A DNA stretch of 64,000 bases from Chromohalobacter sp. 11-W (GTDB lineage: Bacteria > Pseudomonadota > Gammaproteobacteria > Pseudomonadales > Halomonadaceae): assembly GCF_029889905.1 (NCBI RefSeq), contig NZ_JARANZ010000001.1, positions 543,582-607,581 of the forward strand, written 5' to 3'. The first letter of the stretch is position 1. The number at the start of each line of letters is the position of its first letter. Positions 62,887-64,000 of this stretch are shown here, one piece after another. A program made the position numbers and the translations under genes. A model generated the notes under the pieces. The model saw only the letters and a list, made by a program, of their open reading frames with translations. It had not been told where the DNA came from and did not search any database.

Positions 62887-63392
62887 ACGAGACACCGCGT
62901 CAGCCGGGGGTAATGCACCCCCGCTTGCCGTTGCCCGAGGCAGGCGGCGGGGAAGACCTCGAGACCTTCTTCGTCTGGCTGCGCGAGGCGATCCCTCAAG
63001 TCGCGCATTACGGTATCCAGCAGCCCATTTGGGATGATTCAACACTCAGTTGGCGGGTGGCGCTGGCCGACAACCTCAACGACAAGGGCACCGGCTTCGG
63101 CGGCGCCCTTGCCGGTGAAGCCACCTTGCTTGGCTGGTGTTGGACGACGCTCTGGCTAAGGGCCCGGGGCAGGGCGCAAGACGTGGTGATCGCTGAAGGC
63201 CAGCAGCGTTTTCTCGCCCCTGTCACCAGCGACTATCACATGCAGTGCTTTCCCCTCGAAGCCGACGGTATTGCCAGGCTCGATACCGCGCTCACCGAGA
63301 AAGGGCGAGGGCGCATCAAGCTCGTGCAGCGCGTCTACTGCGGCGACACCCTATGCATGGAAGCCCAGGGCAGCTACGCGGTACTCAAGTGA
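62883..63392 (+). CDS. Hot-dog thioesterase, YiiD C-terminal domain type
   Basis: About 169 residues. VALADNLNDKGTGFGGALAGEATLLGWCWTTLWL carries the hot-dog helix with the Asn/Asp-GT-F-GG pattern of the YiiD_C (putative thioesterase) family. It lacks the acetyltransferase domain found in YiiD. Likely acyl-CoA or acyl-ACP hydrolase. It starts with GTG overlapping the ydjA stop, so the two are coupled. No signal peptide. Confidence 0.85.
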   Translation: MNETPRQPGVMHPRLPLPEAGGGEDLETFFVWLREAIPQVAHYGIQQPIWDDSTLSWRVALADNLNDKGTGFGGALAGEATLLGWCWTTLWLRARGRAQDVVIAEGQQRFLAPVTSDYHMQCFPLEADGIARLDTALTEKGRGRIKLVQRVYCGDTLCMEAQGSYAVLK

Positions 63393-63417
63393 TTCCCCGC
63401 CGAGACGGAAAATCGCT

Positions 63418-63446
63418 TGCAAAACAGCACTTAGCTCGATAGTATG
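63418..63446 (+). promoter_or_regulatory. Promoter of tRNA-Ser
   Basis: TTGCAA (63418-63423), a 17-base spacer and TAGTAT (63441-63446), with a GC-rich discriminator (GTGCGCC). The tRNA begins 53 bases downstream. Confidence 0.75.
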
Positions 63447-63498
63447 TGCGCCGTTCTGACGGACAAGGCCGAGGCCATCCGGCGGAACGACAATTTGC

Positions 63499-63586
63499 GG
63501 AGGGGTGTCCGAGTGGTCGAAGGAGCGCGCCTGGAAAGCGCGTAAGTCGAAAGGCTTCGAGGGTTCGAATCCCTCCCCCTCCGCCA
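63499..63586 (+). tRNA. tRNA-Ser (GGA)
   Basis: Acceptor GGAGGGG/CCCCTCC, anticodon stem CGCGC/GCGCG with loop CTGGAAA (anticodon GGA), a long class II variable arm, T-loop TTCGAAT and CCA encoded at 63584-63586. Confidence 0.97.
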
Positions 63587-63594
63587 GAATTTAG

Positions 63595-63622
63595 AAAAGC
63601 CGCTGAGCCATCAGCGGCTTTT
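63595..63622 (+). terminator. Terminator of tRNA-Ser
   Basis: A 12-bp stem (63595-63606 with 63611-63622, AAAAGCCGCTGA and its complement), a 4-base loop, then a T run. Confidence 0.93.
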
Positions 63623-63796
63623 TTGTGCCTGCCTTTTGGAAAAACCGCGCCTCATTTCTTGGGTTCCTAGCCTCGTCTTCACCATCCCCGTTTGGTCGCA
63701 TATCCGCTCATTTAGGAATGACAGCGACCTTGGCTTTCGGTAGTGTTCCCTAAGTGTTTTGAGTGATAGATAGTGGTAGATGGGTGTTGGGGCTTA
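63623..63796. other. Non-coding stretch between tRNA-Ser terminator and mobile-element scraps
   Basis: I see no gene, tRNA or strong hairpin here. Composition is lower in GC than upstream, and the short open frames show no recognisable sequence. It is probably the start of an integrated or decayed region bordering tRNA-Ser. Confidence 0.5.
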
Positions 63797-63891
63797 GCTA
63801 TCGGGGAACTAGCACGCGTCGCGGGTGGAGCCTGGCTGCTGATCAGCGATAACCAGGCTTACGAAAAAGAGATGATCAAGCCCGACGAGAT
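63797..63891 (+). pseudogene. Fragment of S24-type phage repressor, C-terminal part
   Basis: In one frame the sequence reads GELARVAGGAWLLISDNQAYEKEMIKPDE. This resembles the end of LexA/CI-like S24 repressors, which read (V)..L.GG.L.LISDN..Y in that region. Only about 30 residues remain. The sequence is cut at 63892 by the inverted repeat of an IS3-family element. The catalytic part is missing. Assigned by pattern memory only. Confidence 0.45.
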
Positions 63892-63917
63892 TGAACTGAC
63901 CCCCAATCGTTGGACGG
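63892..63917. repeat. Terminal inverted repeat of an IS3-family element
   Basis: TGAACTGACCCCCAATCGTT lies just outside the end of the transposase frame, where an IS3-family end is expected. The other end lies beyond the window, so the repeat cannot be matched here. Confidence 0.6.
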
Positions 63918-63926
63918 TTAGTTCTC

Positions 63927-64000
63927 TTAACCGGCGGCCATGGCCTGAGTCCTGTATTGCACGGGGCTCAGGCCTTTTAGTCTCTGCTTGATCCGCTGAT
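63927..64000 (-). mobile_element. IS3-family transposase OrfB, C-terminal end (runs off window)
   Basis: Reading the minus strand into a TAA at 63927-63929 gives QRIKQRLKGLSPVQYRTQAM followed by AAG and stop. This is the conserved end of IS3-group OrfB integrases (rve domain tail, ..K.LSPVQYR). About 24 codons are in the window; the rest lies to the right. Confidence 0.85.

Overview
The window looks like chromosome from a GC-rich, aerobic gammaproteobacterium. I infer the Halomonadaceae (Halomonas/Chromohalobacter-like). The gene order pyrD, rmf, rlmL is the one I know from pseudomonads and relatives. SlyB, GlpG, RMF, PdxB and the 180-kDa NAD-glutamate dehydrogenase are gammaproteobacterial in type. 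The SOS box, sigma-32-like promoter and tRNA promoters are of classical enterobacterial or pseudomonad form. The species cannot be fixed from sequence reading alone. Most of the window is core housekeeping DNA. The accessory parts are the Wadjet locus (27.2-35.5 kb) and the right edge beyond tRNA-Ser (63.6-64.0 kb).

Layout. 0-8 kb: partial MFS permease, msrA, a CDP-alcohol phosphotransferase, slyD, an LpxR-type outer-membrane deacylase with a striking 5' hairpin, slyB, an EamA exporter and a glutamate-synthase-like flavoprotein. 8-17.7 kb: DUF1853-zntR, a MocR regulator coupled to a small membrane protein, nadK, a metallophosphatase, a candidate sigma-E-driven short RNA, the tightly overlapping glpG-yeaC-DUF2797 cluster, a DJ-1/PfpI protein and yceJ-yceI. 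17.7-27 kb: a CHASE3-HAMP-GGDEF diguanylate cyclase, a collapsed dkgB remnant, a MATE pump, dadA with a large operator-like dyad, an EF-hand protein, phhB-phhC and recQ.

27.2-35.9 kb: a four-gene Wadjet (Jet/Mks, SMC-like) anti-plasmid operon, jetABCD, transcribed away from recQ. Its nuclease gene jetD has clearly lower GC than jetABC, and a truncated haemoglobin gene follows two bases after it. 35.9-43 kb: rarA, a hemerythrin-like protein without a complete metal site, an SOS-controlled umuDC pair whose UmuD lacks both catalytic residues, and a LysR regulator with murI and trmA. 43-58.8 kb: NAD-glutamate dehydrogenase, a duplicated PPC-like secreted protein, pyrD, rmf, rlmKL, a WGR-like mini-protein, pdxB, htpX with a sigma-32-like promoter, alaA, ylqF and msrB.

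58.9-64 kb: a stable-RNA operon (Glu-Gly-[Gly remnant]-Glu-Gly-Glu) under a near-consensus promoter, a YadGH-type ABC exporter, queF, ydjA, a YiiD-type thioesterase and tRNA-Ser(GGA). Beyond it lie a scrap of an S24 phage-type repressor and the end of an IS3-family element that runs off the window.

I see no CRISPR array, rRNA operon or replication origin. The Wadjet operon is a known class of defence system. The items most likely to be undescribed are the candidate sigma-E sRNA near 13.4 kb, the Shine-Dalgarno-masking hairpin of the LpxR-type gene, the protease-dead UmuD, and the composite architecture of this Wadjet locus.
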